Source of the DNA: Frankiaceae bacterium
Lineage (GTDB): Bacteria > Actinomycetota > Actinomycetes > JAFAQI01
Reading direction: 5' to 3'
Length of the DNA: 51,835 nucleotides
Assembly (NCBI GenBank): GCA_019239875.1
Contig: JAFAZI010000098.1
Location: 1-51,835, forward strand
Below, in pieces: positions 9,605 through 19,174 of the stretch. The notes under the pieces were generated by a model. It ran no database searches and had not been told where the DNA came from. It worked only from the letters and a program-made list of their open reading frames with translations. A program made the translations under genes and the position numbers. Each line of letters opens with the position of its first letter. Position 1 is the stretch's first letter.

Positions 9605-11011
9605 ATGGCCGATGCGCAGTTCCGTACCGAGCACGACTCGATGGGCGAGGTCCAGGTTCCGGCGGCTGCCTTGTGGCGGGCCCAGACCCAGCGCGCAGTC
9701 GAGAATTTCCCGCTGTCCGGGGTGACGATCGATCCGTCGCTGATCCGCGCGCTCGGCGCCATCAAGGCAGCGTGCGCCGCGGTGAACGCCGACCTCGGCG
9801 TCATCGACCCCGATGTCGCGAGCGCGATCGAGACGGCGGCGACCGCGGTGGCGGCCGGCGATCACGACGATGCGTTCCCGATCGACGTGTACCAGACCGG
9901 ATCGGGCACCTCGAGCAACATGAACGCCAACGAGGTGATCGCCACGCTCGCCGCGACGGCGCTCGGCCGCGATGTCCATCCCAACGACGACGTCAACGCT
10001 TCGCAGTCCTCGAACGACGTGTTTCCCTCCGCCATCCATGTCGCCGCGACTCGCGCGATCGTGCACGACCTGATCCCCGCACTCGAGCATCTCGCTGCGG
10101 CGCTGTCGCACAAGAGCGACGAGTGGCGTGACACCGTCAAGAGCGGGCGCACCCACCTGATGGACGCCACGCCGGTGACCCTCGGCCAGGAGTTCGGCGG
10201 CTACGCGGCGGCTGTCCGGTACGGCGTCGAACGACTCGAGGCATCGCTGCCGCGAATCGCGGAGCTGCCGCTGGGCGGAACCGCCGTGGGCACCGGCATC
10301 AACACGCCCGCCGGCTTCGCCGCCGCCGTCATCGACCGCCTCGCGCAGGGTATGGACCTCCCGTTCCGCGAGGCGCGCAACCACTTCGAGGCCCAAGGCG
10401 CACGTGACGCGTTGGTCGAGGCGAGCGGCCAGCTGCGCACCATCGCTGTCGGCCTGTACAAGCTGGCGAACGACGTGCGCTGGATGTCCTCCGGACCGAC
10501 GGCCGGGTTGGCCGAGATCCACGTGCCCGACTTGCAGCCGGGGTCGTCGATCATGCCGGGCAAGGTCAACCCGGTCATCCCCGAAGCCGTCTGTCAGATC
10601 GTGGCGCAGGTCATTGGCAATGACGCGGCCGTGGCGTTCGGCGGCGCGGCGGGCAACTTCGAGCTGAACGTCATGCTGCCGGTGATCGGGCGCAACCTGC
10701 TCGAGTCGATCCGGCTGCTCGCGAACTGCTCACGACTGCTGGCCGACCGCTGCATCGCCGACACAACCGCCGACGTCGATCGGTGCCGGGCATACGCCGA
10801 GTCCTCGCCGTCCATCGTGACGCCACTCAACCGACTGATCGGATACGAGAACGGCGCCAAGGTGGCGAAAGCTGCGCTCGCCGAGGGCAAGACAGTCCGT
10901 CAGGCGGTGATCGACCTCGGGCTCGTCGGCGATGGCGAGGGGCAGGTCAGCGAGGCTGACCTCGACCGCACCCTCGACGTGCTCGGCATGGCCTACCCGC
11001 ACGGCCGGTAG
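9605..11011 (+). CDS. fumC: Fumarate hydratase, class II
   Basis: A 468-residue iron-independent fumarase of the aspartase/fumarase superfamily. Conserved regions are the N-terminal [12 protein letters not shown], the [14 protein letters not shown] and [16 protein letters not shown] segments, and the signature loop [16 protein letters not shown] with the catalytic serine. It duplicates the reaction of fumA at 3856-5496 with an unrelated fold. ATG 9605 follows AACAAT by 6 nt, a leaderless-type spacing. The stop codon TAG forms the loop of a small hairpin (11002-11018). Confidence 0.97.
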   Translation: MADAQFRTEHDSMGEVQVPAAALWRAQTQRAVENFPLSGVTIDPSLIRALGAIKAACAAVNADLGVIDPDVASAIETAATAVAAGDHDDAFPIDVYQTGSGTSSNMNANEVIATLAATALGRDVHPNDDVNASQSSNDVFPSAIHVAATRAIVHDLIPALEHLAAALSHKSDEWRDTVKSGRTHLMDATPVTLGQEFGGYAAAVRYGVERLEASLPRIAELPLGGTAVGTGINTPAGFAAAVIDRLAQGMDLPFREARNHFEAQGARDALVEASGQLRTIAVGLYKLANDVRWMSSGPTAGLAEIHVPDLQPGSSIMPGKVNPVIPEAVCQIVAQVIGNDAAVAFGGAAGNFELNVMLPVIGRNLLESIRLLANCSRLLADRCIADTTADVDRCRAYAESSPSIVTPLNRLIGYENGAKVAKAALAEGKTVRQAVIDLGLVGDGEGQVSEADLDRTLDVLGMAYPHGR

Positions 11012-11018
11012 CCGGCCG
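11002..11018. terminator. Short hairpin around the fumC stop codon
   Basis: CGGCCGG and CCGGCCG are perfect 7-bp arms, and the 3-nt loop is the TAG stop codon of fumC. The convergent membrane-protein gene ends 3 nt later, so this could be a compact bidirectional transcript end. No U-tract. Confidence 0.4.
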
Positions 11019-11020
11019 GA

Positions 11021-11623
11021 TCAGGTTGCGGCGGCCGCCGTACCTGCGGACACAGCAGATCTGGAACGGATCATCGCGAGCTGCCACCGGGACAGGACGA
11101 CGCCGAGGACGACCGCGACGACGACGATCACCACTGACCATGCCCCAGATGGTTTGGCCGCCATCAGGAACACGACACCGAGAAATCCGAGGGTCGCGAT
11201 GTGTGCGATGTCCCAGATCATCGGTTCCGTCGTTGCCGCCAACACCGACGCGGGCATTTCGCCGTCGGGCGTCTGGTCGATCAGTGCGACCAGCTTCTTG
11301 GTCCGCGGCGCCAGCAGAGCGCCGGCGAGCCCCTCGACGATCACGAGCGTCGCGACCGCCACCGTGATCCAGCCGTCCTTCCAGTGAAACTCGCCCTCGC
11401 TGAGATGGATCAGCCACGCGCCCAGGCCGAGCAGGGCGAGCGCCATGATCGGCAGCAGTGGCTCGAGCCGGTGAATCAAACCGGCGAACGGCCGGACACC
11501 TGCCATGGTCTTCGCGCGTGGCATCGCCTGCAGGGCGGCATGCAGCACCCCCGCGATCATGAAACCGATGATCGCCACTCCGATGTGAAGAAAGAGAACG
11601 AACCCACCGAGGGTGACGTGCAC
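11021..11623 (-). CDS. Predicted integral membrane protein (DUF2269-like)
   Basis: A 200-residue protein with four to five hydrophobic helices: about 3-28, 55-75, 85-105, 135-155 and 160-180. The N-terminal LFLHIGVAIIGFMIAG with an early His and the spacing of the helices resemble the DUF2269 family; this is a tentative match. The last 20 residues are Ala/Ser rich. GTG 11623 has GGGAGG 6 nt upstream. No function is known. It is the last gene of a minus-strand run, 65 nt after the VOC gene. Confidence 0.7.
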   Translation of the reverse strand: MHVTLGGFVLFLHIGVAIIGFMIAGVLHAALQAMPRAKTMAGVRPFAGLIHRLEPLLPIMALALLGLGAWLIHLSEGEFHWKDGWITVAVATLVIVEGLAGALLAPRTKKLVALIDQTPDGEMPASVLAATTEPMIWDIAHIATLGFLGVVFLMAAKPSGAWSVVIVVVAVVLGVVLSRWQLAMIRSRSAVSAGTAAAAT

Positions 11624-11688
11624 GGCGACCTCCCGAAGCCTCGTCGCCGACCATATCTACGGCCTTGGAGGTAAGCCGGTATTTCGCG

Positions 11689-12111
11689 CTACTGGATGCA
11701 GAACTCGTTGCCCTCGGGGTCCGTCATGACCGCCCACCGGTGACCTGGCTGCTCGCCGTTCTCGACGAACGCGGCACCCGCGGCGACGTAGTCGGCGACG
11801 ACGTCGTCAAGCGGCACCTCGCCGCGGCTGACGTCGAGGTGCAGCCGGTTCTTCGCCGTCTTGGCCTCGGGCACGGCCTGGAAGTACAGCCGCGGGCCTT
11901 CCCGAGCGGGGTCGCGTGCCGCCGCCGCTTCGGCGAACGCCAGCCGGCCGTTCACCGTCGTGATCAGCTCAGGGGTGAGGATGCCGTCGTCGAGCAGCTG
12001 CTGGACCACTTCGTGGTGGTCTTCGACGTCGTAGCCGAGGCGCTCCGCCCACCACGCGCACTGCATGTGCACGTTCCAGCAGTCGAAGGTGATCTGCAAC
12101 CTGGTGGCCAT
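11689..12111 (-). CDS. VOC superfamily (glyoxalase/bleomycin-resistance fold) protein
   Basis: A 140-residue single-domain protein with two beta-alpha-beta-beta-beta repeats. The end MTDPEGNEFCIQ is the usual glyoxalase-like C-terminal motif, and RLHLDVSR in the middle supplies a candidate metal His. The N-terminal ITFDCWNVHMQCAWWAERLGY fits the glyoxalase-like domain of actinomycetes. Substrate unknown. It lies 2 nt after the DinB-like gene, so the two are probably co-transcribed. Confidence 0.83.
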   Translation of the reverse strand: MATRLQITFDCWNVHMQCAWWAERLGYDVEDHHEVVQQLLDDGILTPELITTVNGRLAFAEAAAARDPAREGPRLYFQAVPEAKTAKNRLHLDVSRGEVPLDDVVADYVAAGAAFVENGEQPGHRWAVMTDPEGNEFCIQ

Positions 12112-12113
12112 GC

Positions 12114-12635
12114 CTACTCGCCTGTCACGCCGTCGATGCGCTCACGCAGCAGATCGGCGTGGCCGTTGTGTCGGGCGTACTCCTCGATCATGTGATTCAT
12201 CACCCACCGCATGCTGATGTCAGCCTTCTCGCGATCGTGGAAGAACGTGTCCTCGAGCGAGCGGCGACGGGCGACATCCCGCGCGGCGTCGAGCTCTGCG
12301 AGGTACGCCGCGTAGTCGGATTCGGCATCTGCTTGCTCCGTATCCGCGAAGTCGCCATCCGGGTTGTCCTCGCTCCAATGCATCGGGGGGATGTTCTGGC
12401 CGTCGAGGCGCCGCCGGAACCAGGAACGTTCGACGTCGGTCATGTGGCGGATCAGCCCGAGGAGGCTCATCGGTGAGGGCTCGACGGAGCGTTCTTTGAG
12501 TTGCTCCGGACCGAGTCCCGCGCACTTGGTCAGCAAGGTCATCCGGTGGAACTCGAGCCAGCTCTGAAGTGACGGCAGCTCGCCGCCGGTGAAGATCGGG
12601 TACTCGCGGTCAACCGAAGGCGCTGTCCAGGTCAT
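12114..12635 (-). CDS. DinB/DUF664 family protein
   Basis: A 173-residue four-helix bundle protein of the DinB-like metal-binding group. Features are SMSLLGLIRHMTDVERSWF-type helix 2 and MIEEYARHNGHADLLRERIDG near the C-terminus; the latter holds the His pair typical of these predicted thiol-dependent enzymes. In actinomycetes some DinB proteins use mycothiol, which is relevant because mca is in this window, but that link is inference. ATG 12635 is preferred over upstream in-frame starts because GGAAGG precedes it and it begins the homologous part. It starts 5 nt after the rhomboid gene ends. Confidence 0.85.
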   Translation of the reverse strand: MTWTAPSVDREYPIFTGGELPSLQSWLEFHRMTLLTKCAGLGPEQLKERSVEPSPMSLLGLIRHMTDVERSWFRRRLDGQNIPPMHWSEDNPDGDFADTEQADAESDYAAYLAELDAARDVARRRSLEDTFFHDREKADISMRWVMNHMIEEYARHNGHADLLRERIDGVTGE

Positions 12636-12640
12636 CGTGT

Positions 12641-13453
12641 CTACCTTCCCGGGTACCCGCCGTGAACCACCCGATGCCAGGGATCGTGCGTCCGCACCGT
12701 CGTGAGATAGCGGCGCAACAACAATGCGATGAAGGCGCCGGCCAGGAACCCGTACACATGCGCGAGATAGGCCACGCCGGCACCGGCCGCATCGCCGGAT
12801 CCACCGAGGTACGCCCACTGCAACAGGAACCAACCCCCGAGGACGACCCAGGCAGGCAGCCGGACCGGGATGACGACCAGGATGCTCGTCACGCGCGCCC
12901 CTGGGAACACGACGAGGTACGCACCAAGGACGCCAGCGATCGCACCGGAGGCACCGAGGATCGCGACGGTCGAGTCTTGGTTTCCGAGAGCGAAACCGTA
13001 CGCCGCGACGTACCCGCACAGCACGTAGAAGCCGAGGAAGGGGACCCGCCCCATCCGGTCCTCGACGTTGTTGCCGAAGATCAGCAGGTACAGCATGTTG
13101 CCGAGCAGGTGCGCCCAGCTCGCATGCAGGAACATGGCTTCGAGCACCGACAGGAACGGGATCTTCCCGTGCTCGGTGATGTCGGGGCAGTCGACCGTTC
13201 CCAACGAGGTGTCAAAGCTGTGGTGATGTGCGCCAAGTACGTGATTGTGGATCAGCTCGCGCGGGATGGCCGCATGCTGGTCGAAGAAAGCAGCCTCGTG
13301 ACAGGCCTGTCGAACCGTCTCGGCGGTGTGCGAGCCGAGGTGGGTCACCGTGCTGGGCTCCGCGAGGAAGACCGCGATGTTCACCGCGATGAGCGACCAG
13401 GTGACGATCGGCCTGCGACGTAACGGGTTCTCGTCGTGGATCGGGATGACCAC
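12641..13453 (-). CDS. Rhomboid family intramembrane serine protease
   Basis: A 270-residue membrane protease with six to seven helices. Helix 2 carries HASWAHLLGNMLYLLIFGNNVED, helix 4 has the GASG motif with nucleophile Ser169, and helix 6 has the partner His232 in AYLAHVYGFLAG. Between helix 1 and helix 2 is a large periplasmic loop (residues about 35-95) rich in His and acidic residues. Rhomboids cut transmembrane substrates; no substrate can be named. GTG 13453 lies 6 nt after TAGGCT on the minus strand, a leaderless promoter arrangement. It appears to head the operon rhomboid - DinB - VOC. Confidence 0.94.
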   Translation of the reverse strand: MVIPIHDENPLRRRPIVTWSLIAVNIAVFLAEPSTVTHLGSHTAETVRQACHEAAFFDQHAAIPRELIHNHVLGAHHHSFDTSLGTVDCPDITEHGKIPFLSVLEAMFLHASWAHLLGNMLYLLIFGNNVEDRMGRVPFLGFYVLCGYVAAYGFALGNQDSTVAILGASGAIAGVLGAYLVVFPGARVTSILVVIPVRLPAWVVLGGWFLLQWAYLGGSGDAAGAGVAYLAHVYGFLAGAFIALLLRRYLTTVRTHDPWHRVVHGGYPGR

Positions 13454-13459
13454 GAGCTG

Positions 13460-13465
13460 AGCCTA
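13460..13465 (-). promoter_or_regulatory. -10 hexamer of a probable leaderless promoter for the rhomboid operon
   Basis: On the minus strand TAGGCT is followed by 6 nt and the GTG start at 13453. No Shine-Dalgarno is present. Confidence 0.45.
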
Positions 13466-13482
13466 TGACCGCCGGCTGGCGG

Positions 13483-14823
13483 TTACGAGCCGATGTCCTC
13501 CAGCATCTCGGTGACGAGCGCCGCGATCGGCGACCGCTCCGACCGGGTGAGGGTGATGTGGGCGAACAGCGGATGGCCCTTCAACGCCTCGATGACGGCT
13601 GCGACCCCGTCGTGCCGGCCGACGCGCAGGTTGTCTCGTTGCGCAACATCGTGCGTCAGAACGACGCGGGAGTTCTGGCCGATGCGCGACAGCACGGTGA
13701 GCAACACGCCGCGCTCGAGGGACTGTGCCTCGTCGACCACGACGAACGCGTCGTGCAAGCTGCGACCGCGAATGTGAGTGAGCGGCAGGACCTCGAGCAG
13801 CTCGCGATCCATCACCTCGTCGATGACGGTGTCCGCCACGAGTGCACCCAGAGTGTCGAAGACCGCCTGGCCCCACGGCGTCATCTTCTCGGCTTCACTA
13901 CCGGGCAGATATCCGAGCTCCTGGCCGCCAACGGCGTACAGCGGCCGGAAGACGACGACCTTCTTGTGCTGTCGCCGCTCCAGCACGGCTTCGAGACCCG
14001 CGCACAGCGCGAGTGCGGACTTACCGGTTCCCGCCCGGCCGCCGAGTGACACGATGCCGATCTCCGGATCGAGCAGCAGGTCGAGGGCGATCCGCTGCTC
14101 TGCGCTCCGGCCGTGGATCCCGAAGGCGTCGCGGTCGCCGCGTACCAGTCGAAGTGTCTTGTCCGCCGCAACGCGAGCCAGAGCGCTGCCCCGGTCAGAC
14201 AGCAGAACGACGCCGGTGTGGCACGGCAGCTCGCGCGCGGCCTCGAGGTCAAGCGTCTCCTCGGCGTACAGCGAGTCGACCTCGTCACCGCTTGCCTCGA
14301 GCTCCGCCATGCCGGTCCAGCCGGAGATCACCTGCTCGGCCAGGTACTCCTCGGCGGCCAACCCGAGGCTCGCCGCCTTGATCCGAAGCGGCATGTCTTT
14401 CGTGATCAGGATGACGTCATGGCCCTCGGCCGCGAGGTTGCTCGCGACGGTGAGGATGCGGCTGTCGTTGTCGGCGCCCCGATATCCGGGCGGCAGGATC
14501 GACGGGTCCGAGTGGTTGAGCTCGACCCGGACGGTGCCGCCCGCCTCGTTGACGGGGACCGGTCCGTCGAGCCGACCGTGATGCGCCCGCAGATCGTCGA
14601 GGCCGTGCAAGGACTGTCGCGCGAACCACCCCAGCTCGGGGTGGTTGCGCTTCGCCTCGAGCTCGGTGATGACAACCACCGGAAGCACGACCTCGTGCTC
14701 GGCGAATCGAGAGATCGCCGACGGATCGGCGAGCAGGACGCTGGTATCGAGGACATACACGCGCCGGCGCGGCTTGCGCCGCTTCGTCGAGGTGGACGGG
14801 GCGCTTGTCGCGGCTGGGGTCAC
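13483..14823 (-). CDS. phoH2: PhoH2: PIN-domain RNase fused to PhoH ATPase
   Basis: A 446-residue two-domain protein. Residues 20-170 are a PIN nuclease domain: [12 protein letters not shown] begins with the first catalytic Asp, followed by [14 protein letters not shown] and [12 protein letters not shown]. Residues 225-446 are a PhoH P-loop ATPase with Walker [14 protein letters not shown] and Walker [12 protein letters not shown]. PhoH2 proteins are sequence-specific RNA helicase/RNases studied in mycobacteria, often in toxin-antitoxin-like settings; no antitoxin-like small gene is seen beside it here. GTG 14823 has CGGAGG upstream. Its position between fumC and uppS matches the mycobacterial gene order. 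Confidence 0.95.
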   Translation of the reverse strand: MTPAATSAPSTSTKRRKPRRRVYVLDTSVLLADPSAISRFAEHEVVLPVVVITELEAKRNHPELGWFARQSLHGLDDLRAHHGRLDGPVPVNEAGGTVRVELNHSDPSILPPGYRGADNDSRILTVASNLAAEGHDVILITKDMPLRIKAASLGLAAEEYLAEQVISGWTGMAELEASGDEVDSLYAEETLDLEAARELPCHTGVVLLSDRGSALARVAADKTLRLVRGDRDAFGIHGRSAEQRIALDLLLDPEIGIVSLGGRAGTGKSALALCAGLEAVLERRQHKKVVVFRPLYAVGGQELGYLPGSEAEKMTPWGQAVFDTLGALVADTVIDEVMDRELLEVLPLTHIRGRSLHDAFVVVDEAQSLERGVLLTVLSRIGQNSRVVLTHDVAQRDNLRVGRHDGVAAVIEALKGHPLFAHITLTRSERSPIAALVTEMLEDIGS

Positions 14824-14957
14824 GGGACCTCCGGAGACACGGCCGACGGGTTGTCGTCCGTCAGGGCCGACGGTACGTCGCAGGACGGGTCAGACCGGCG
14901 AGCGACACGCGAGCACGCGGGTAACGCTGACCGAACGCCTGGTGCGAGTCGTCCGCG

Positions 14958-15461
14958 TCAGCGCACCCGGAGGTGGCGGACCTGGCCAGCCGATCCGACG
15001 CGACGGAAGTGCGCGCGGTTGATCGCGACGCGGACGGCTCCTGCGTTGCCGAGTGTGACGTCGAGTCCGTGGCGCCGGAAGGTCAGGCGCTCGTGGGCGT
15101 GGAGGATCCGGCGAACCAGGATCCTGCCGTGGCGGTTGCTGACCTGGACATAGCACGGCGAACCCGTGTCGACGATCCGCAGCGTGTGACGGTGGCCATG
15201 GTGGCTGGGCTGCGTCGCAGGATGCTGGGGGGCCTCGTGACGCTGGGGGCGCGTTGCGTGGAACGCGAGGACGCTGGCGTACGGCGCAGGCGTGAGTCGT
15301 CCTTGTGCCGACGACCCATTGGCCAACGACTGCCCGAACACCACACCGCCGACCGTGAGCACGGCTACCGCCGTACCGACCGGCAAGATGCGCTGAGCAG
15401 CCGAAGCCGGCTTGCGGTGGCGCGCGCGATGATGCGGGTTGCGCCGGTGCTTGCCTGCCAC
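14958..15461 (-). CDS. Single-pass membrane protein with RodZ C-terminal-like (DUF4115) domain
   Basis: A 167-residue protein. A very basic N-terminus (residues 1-25) precedes one membrane helix (about 26-45, ILPVGTAVAVLTVGGVVFG). A His/Pro-rich linker follows, then a C-terminal beta domain from about residue 92. That domain contains CYVQVSNRHGRILVRRIL and VTLGNAGAVRVAINR, the pattern of the extracytoplasmic domain of RodZ. The helix-turn-helix part of RodZ is missing, so it is not RodZ itself. It probably has a cell-envelope role, which is inference. GTG 15461 is the start. Confidence 0.75.
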   Translation of the reverse strand: MAGKHRRNPHHRARHRKPASAAQRILPVGTAVAVLTVGGVVFGQSLANGSSAQGRLTPAPYASVLAFHATRPQRHEAPQHPATQPSHHGHRHTLRIVDTGSPCYVQVSNRHGRILVRRILHAHERLTFRRHGLDVTLGNAGAVRVAINRAHFRRVGSAGQVRHLRVR

Positions 15462-15517
15462 GGCCTCATCATCCCCCGCAGGTTCTCAGGGAATGCGAAG
15501 CGACTCGCGTTGATCAG

Positions 15518-16285
15518 TCAGACGCCGTGGCGCCGCTCGCGCTGCGCGTACGAGCGCAGTGCGCGGAGGAAGTCGATGCGACGGAAGTCCGGCCACAGCG
15601 CATCGCAGAAGTAGAACTCGGAGTGGGCGCTCTGCCACAGCATGAAGCCGCCGAGACGTTGCTCGCCCGATGTGCGGATCACGAGGTCGAGGTCGGGTTG
15701 GCCGCGCGTATACAGGTGGTCCGCGATGTGCTCGACATCGAGCACGCTCGCGACCTGCTCGAGTGGTGTGCCCTTGGTGACATGCTCCTGGAGCAGGCTG
15801 CGTACCGCGTCGGCGATCTCGCGGCGTCCGCCGTATCCGATCGCCACGTTCACGACCAGGCCTGTCTTGTCACGGGTCGATTCGTCGGCTTCCTTGAGGA
15901 TCCGCACCGTCGAGTCGCGGAGCAGGTCGAGGGCCCCGACCGGGTGCACCCGCCACGGCCGGTCGGCCGACGCGAGGTCGGTGACCGTCGCATCGATGAT
16001 GTCCAGCAGCGGGAGCAGCTCCTCCGCCGGCCGACTGAGGTTGTCACTCGACAGCAGCCACAACGTGACGACCTCGACCTGCGCCTCGGTGCACCAGCCG
16101 AGCAGGTCGACGATGTGGTCGGCGCCGGCCTGGTGACCGTGACTGACGCTGTTGGCCCCGGCCTGCCGAGCCCACCGCCGGTTGCCGTCGAGGATGACGC
16201 CGACATGTCGCGGCCTGGGCGCACCGGACATGGAGCGGACCAGGCGGCGCTCGTACACGCCGTACACGAGGTCACGCAGAGTCAC
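15518..16285 (-). CDS. uppS: Short-chain Z-isoprenyl diphosphate synthase (UppS family)
   Basis: A cis-prenyltransferase of 255 residues that condenses isopentenyl diphosphate onto an allylic primer. Family motifs are HVGVILDGNRRWAR with the catalytic Asp, SHGHQAGADHI, the LWLLSSDNLSRP segment and the C-terminal DLVIRTSGEQRLGGFMLWQ. The N-terminal extension RDLVYGVYERRL resembles M. tuberculosis Rv1086 (Z-farnesyl diphosphate synthase), so a C15 product is more likely than undecaprenyl diphosphate. Both ATG 16288 and GTG 16285 are possible. The GTG is chosen because TAACCT lies exactly 6 nt before it. Confidence 0.92.
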   Translation of the reverse strand: MTLRDLVYGVYERRLVRSMSGAPRPRHVGVILDGNRRWARQAGANSVSHGHQAGADHIVDLLGWCTEAQVEVVTLWLLSSDNLSRPAEELLPLLDIIDATVTDLASADRPWRVHPVGALDLLRDSTVRILKEADESTRDKTGLVVNVAIGYGGRREIADAVRSLLQEHVTKGTPLEQVASVLDVEHIADHLYTRGQPDLDLVIRTSGEQRLGGFMLWQSAHSEFYFCDALWPDFRRIDFLRALRSYAQRERRHGV

Positions 16286-16291
16286 CATCGA

Positions 16292-16297
16292 AGGTTA
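16292..16297 (-). promoter_or_regulatory. -10 hexamer of a probable leaderless promoter for uppS
   Basis: On the minus strand TAACCT-6 nt-GTG(16285). The alternative ATG at 16288 would be only 3 nt from the hexamer, so the spacing favours the GTG start. Confidence 0.4.
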
Positions 16298-16406
16298 CGC
16301 CCTGCAACTGCGCCGACCTCGGCCAATCGGCGTACGGCGTGGGGTGAAACCGAGCGCCGGCGCGCTGCGTCTGAGGGTCGAGATGACCGACCGAGGGAGC
16401 AGCGAG

Positions 16407-17165
16407 ATGAATCGAGCCAGGCTGACCGTTATCGCCGGCGTCACCATGCTGGTGCTGGGCGTGGGAGTCGCGGTGGTCGCGACCCAAGATGCGTCGAACA
16501 ACCGGGCGTCGGCCGATGCCACAACTGCGGTCGCCGACACCGTGAGCGTGTCCGGCACAGGATCGGTCGAAGGTGTGCCCGACACGTTGGTAGCCAGCCT
16601 GCGCGTCCATTCGCCGGTGTTCAGCTCGGTCCAGGATGCACTCAACAACGTCGCGACCAATACCCGCACCGTCATCGATCGCCTGGCGAACAACGGCGTC
16701 AAACGCGCCGACATCAAAAGCACCGACCTCTCACTCAACCCGCACTACGACAACAACGGCAACCAGGACGGGTACGACGCGAGCGAGGCGCTGCGGGTCC
16801 GCATCACGCCGCTGACGAAGGTCGGTCAGGTGATCACGGCAGCCGTGCCTCCGAAGACCGGTAACTCGGTGAGCATCAACGGCTTGTCCTTCGACATCTC
16901 GGACAACTCCTCGCTACTCGATGGCGCGCGCGAGGCGGCGTTCAACAACGCCAAGGCGGCGGCTGACCAGTACGCCAAGCTGGGCGGGCGGACGCTCGAC
17001 CACGTCGTCAGCATCAAGGCGCAGGTGCACAACGCCTCACCGATCTACGCCGCCAGCGCCGGCACGGCCACCGTGCTGGACTCGTTCAAGCGCATCGCGG
17101 CGCCGATCCGACCGGGTCAGAAGAAGATCAGCGTGACAGTGAAGGTGGTCTGGGCCCTTTCCTGA
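16407..17165 (+). CDS. SIMPL domain (DUF541) exported protein
   Basis: A 252-residue protein with an N-terminal membrane helix or signal peptide (residues 5-28, LTVIAGVTMLVLGVGVAVVA) and one SIMPL domain (about 45-245). Typical features are VSVSGTGSVEGVPDTLVASLRV at the domain start, IKSTDLSLNPHYDNNG and the final IRPGQKKISVTVKVVWAL. SIMPL proteins form periplasmic or surface-linked oligomers; the molecular role is unknown. ATG 16407 is used because GAGGGAG lies 7 nt upstream; ATG 16383 in the same frame is an alternative. It converges on pckG with a strong hairpin between them. Confidence 0.85.
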   Translation: MNRARLTVIAGVTMLVLGVGVAVVATQDASNNRASADATTAVADTVSVSGTGSVEGVPDTLVASLRVHSPVFSSVQDALNNVATNTRTVIDRLANNGVKRADIKSTDLSLNPHYDNNGNQDGYDASEALRVRITPLTKVGQVITAAVPPKTGNSVSINGLSFDISDNSSLLDGAREAAFNNAKAAADQYAKLGGRTLDHVVSIKAQVHNASPIYAASAGTATVLDSFKRIAAPIRPGQKKISVTVKVVWALS

Positions 17166-17168
17166 CCG

Positions 17169-17216
17169 AACGATGTGACGGCGTTATTGCTATAGCCCTA
17201 ACGCTGTCACATCGTT
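17169..17216. terminator. Bidirectional terminator between SIMPL gene and pckG
   Basis: Arms 17169-17186 and 17199-17216 form an 18-bp stem with one G-U pair and a 12-nt loop containing GCTATAGC on the exact dyad axis. It fills the 51-nt gap between two convergent stops. On the plus strand TTT follows the stem. The CTATAG centre recurs in two hairpins at 51418-51638. Confidence 0.8.
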
Positions 17217-19037
17217 TCAGCCCAAACGCTGGTTGAGGGCCGCGAGTTCGTCCCAGAGCGCCGCCGGGAGGTGGTCGCCGAAGCGCTCGTAGTGGGGCTT
17301 CACCAGCGCGGCTTCTTCCCGCCACGTCTCGTTGTCGACCGTGAGGAGCAGGTCGAGGTTCTCCTCGCTGATGTCGAGGCCGTCGGTGTCGAGGGAGTCC
17401 TTGGTCGGAACCCGGCCGATGGCGGTGTCGGTCGCCTCCGCCGTGCCAGCGAGCCGGCCGACGATCCACTTGAGGACTCGGCTGTTCTCGCCGAAGCCCG
17501 GCCACACGAACTTGCCCTCGTCGTTCTTGCGGAACCAGTTGACGAAGTAGATCCTCGGCAGCTTCTCGGCGTCGGTCGACGCGCCGATCTTCAACCAGTG
17601 CGCGAAGTAGTCGCCCATGTTGTAACCGCAGAACGGCAACATCGCGAACGGGTCGCGGCGCAGCTCACCCACCTTGTTCTCTGCAGCGGCCGTGCCCTCC
17701 GAAGCGACGTTGGAAGCGAGGAACACGCCCTGCTGCCAGTCGAAGGACTCCGTGACGAGCGGCACGCTCGTCGCGCGGCGGCCGCCGAAGAGGATGGCGT
17801 CGATCGGCACCCCCGCGGGGTCCTCCCACTCGTCCGCTGCCGTCGGGCACTGGGATGCCGGGGCGGTGAACCGAGCATTCGGGTGGGCAGCCGGGCTCTC
17901 GGAGTCCAGCGTCCAGTCGTTGCCCTTCCAGTCGGTCAGGTGTGCAGGTGGCTCGTCGGTCAGGCCCTCCCACCAGACGTCGCCATCGTCGGTCAGCGCC
18001 ACGTTGGTGAAGATGCAGTTGGCGTACAACGTGTCGATCGCGTTCTTGTTCGTGGAGTTCCCGGTACCGGGCGCGACGCCGAAGAACCCCGCCTCCGGGT
18101 TGATCGCGCGCAGCCTGCCTTCGGCGTCGAAGCGCATCCAGCAGATGTCGTCACCGACCGTCTCGGCCTTCCAGCCCTCAAGCGTCGGCTGGAGCATGGC
18201 GAGGTTGGTCTTGCCACACGCGCTCGGGAACGCCGCCGCGATGTAGCGGACATCTCCTTCCGGCGACGTGAGCTTGAGGATCAGCATGTGCTCGGCGAGC
18301 CAGCCCTCGTCCCGGGCCATCACGCTGGCAATCCGCAAGGCGTAACACTTCTTGCCGAGCAACGCGTTGCCGCCGTACCCGGAGCCGAACGACCAGATCT
18401 CGCGGGTCTCCGGGTAGTGAACGATGTACTTCTCGGTGTTGCAGGGCCACGGGACGTCGGTCTCGCCGGGCTCCAGCGGCGCTCCGACCGAGTGGACGGC
18501 GGGCACGAAGAACCCGTCCTCGCCCATCGCGTCGAGAGCGGCCTTGCCCATTCGAGTCATGATCTTCATCGAGATCACGACGTACGGCGAGTCGGTGATC
18601 TCGACACCGAGGGCGGAGATCGGCGAACCGAGGGGGCCCATGCAGAACGGGACGACGTACATCGTCCGGCCCTTCATGCAGCCCTCGAACAAGCCGCCGA
18701 GGGTCTCGCGCATCTGCGCCGGCGCAACCCAGTTGTTGGTGGGTCCGGCGTCCGCCTCGGACTCCGAGCAGATGAAGGTCCGGCTCTCGACCCGGGCGAC
18801 GTCTGCCGGGTCGGACTTCGCGTAGAACGAGTTCGGCCGCTTGTCGGGGTTCAGCTTGATCAACGTGCCGGCGTCGACGAGCTGGCGCGTGATGCGGTCC
18901 CACTCCTCCTCGGAACCGTCACACCACTCGACCCGGTCCGGCGTCGTGAGCGCCGCGATCTCCTCGACCCATGCGCGGAGCCGAGCGTGCTTCGTCGGCG
19001 CTGCGTCGAGACCGGGGATGGCGTCGGCGACGGTCAT
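17217..19037 (-). CDS. pckG: Phosphoenolpyruvate carboxykinase (GTP)
   Basis: A 606-residue cytosolic enzyme converting oxaloacetate and GTP to phosphoenolpyruvate, the entry step of gluconeogenesis. Recognisable parts are the kinase-1a loop [12 protein letters not shown] with the reactive Cys, [28 protein letters not shown] with the PEP-binding Arg, and [15 protein letters not shown]. Full length for the GTP-dependent family. ATG 19037 has GAGGAGAG 5 nt upstream. It is not part of the cluster shared with M. tuberculosis, where pckA lies elsewhere, so this is a local rearrangement. It ends at a bidirectional terminator. Confidence 0.97.
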   Translation of the reverse strand: MTVADAIPGLDAAPTKHARLRAWVEEIAALTTPDRVEWCDGSEEEWDRITRQLVDAGTLIKLNPDKRPNSFYAKSDPADVARVESRTFICSESEADAGPTNNWVAPAQMRETLGGLFEGCMKGRTMYVVPFCMGPLGSPISALGVEITDSPYVVISMKIMTRMGKAALDAMGEDGFFVPAVHSVGAPLEPGETDVPWPCNTEKYIVHYPETREIWSFGSGYGGNALLGKKCYALRIASVMARDEGWLAEHMLILKLTSPEGDVRYIAAAFPSACGKTNLAMLQPTLEGWKAETVGDDICWMRFDAEGRLRAINPEAGFFGVAPGTGNSTNKNAIDTLYANCIFTNVALTDDGDVWWEGLTDEPPAHLTDWKGNDWTLDSESPAAHPNARFTAPASQCPTAADEWEDPAGVPIDAILFGGRRATSVPLVTESFDWQQGVFLASNVASEGTAAAENKVGELRRDPFAMLPFCGYNMGDYFAHWLKIGASTDAEKLPRIYFVNWFRKNDEGKFVWPGFGENSRVLKWIVGRLAGTAEATDTAIGRVPTKDSLDTDGLDISEENLDLLLTVDNETWREEAALVKPHYERFGDHLPAALWDELAALNQRLG

Positions 19038-19174
19038 TCAACTCTCCTCGGGCGGTTCGCGGGTCCATGCAGTGGCGAGGCGATCCGCCTCGATCCGGGG
19101 AAGAACGCCAAGCATAACGCTTGTCCTATATTCCCGCTACCACCGCTCACCACACACGAGGCGAGCCGAACCGA

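Noticed and set aside
13483-14823. PhoH2 as part of a toxin-antitoxin pair
   Set aside because: The 134-nt upstream gap holds no convincing small antitoxin frame, so only the PIN-PhoH protein is claimed.
14958-15461. Assignment of the 167-residue protein as RodZ
   Set aside because: It has only the C-terminal RodZ-like domain and one helix; the N-terminal helix-turn-helix that defines RodZ is absent.
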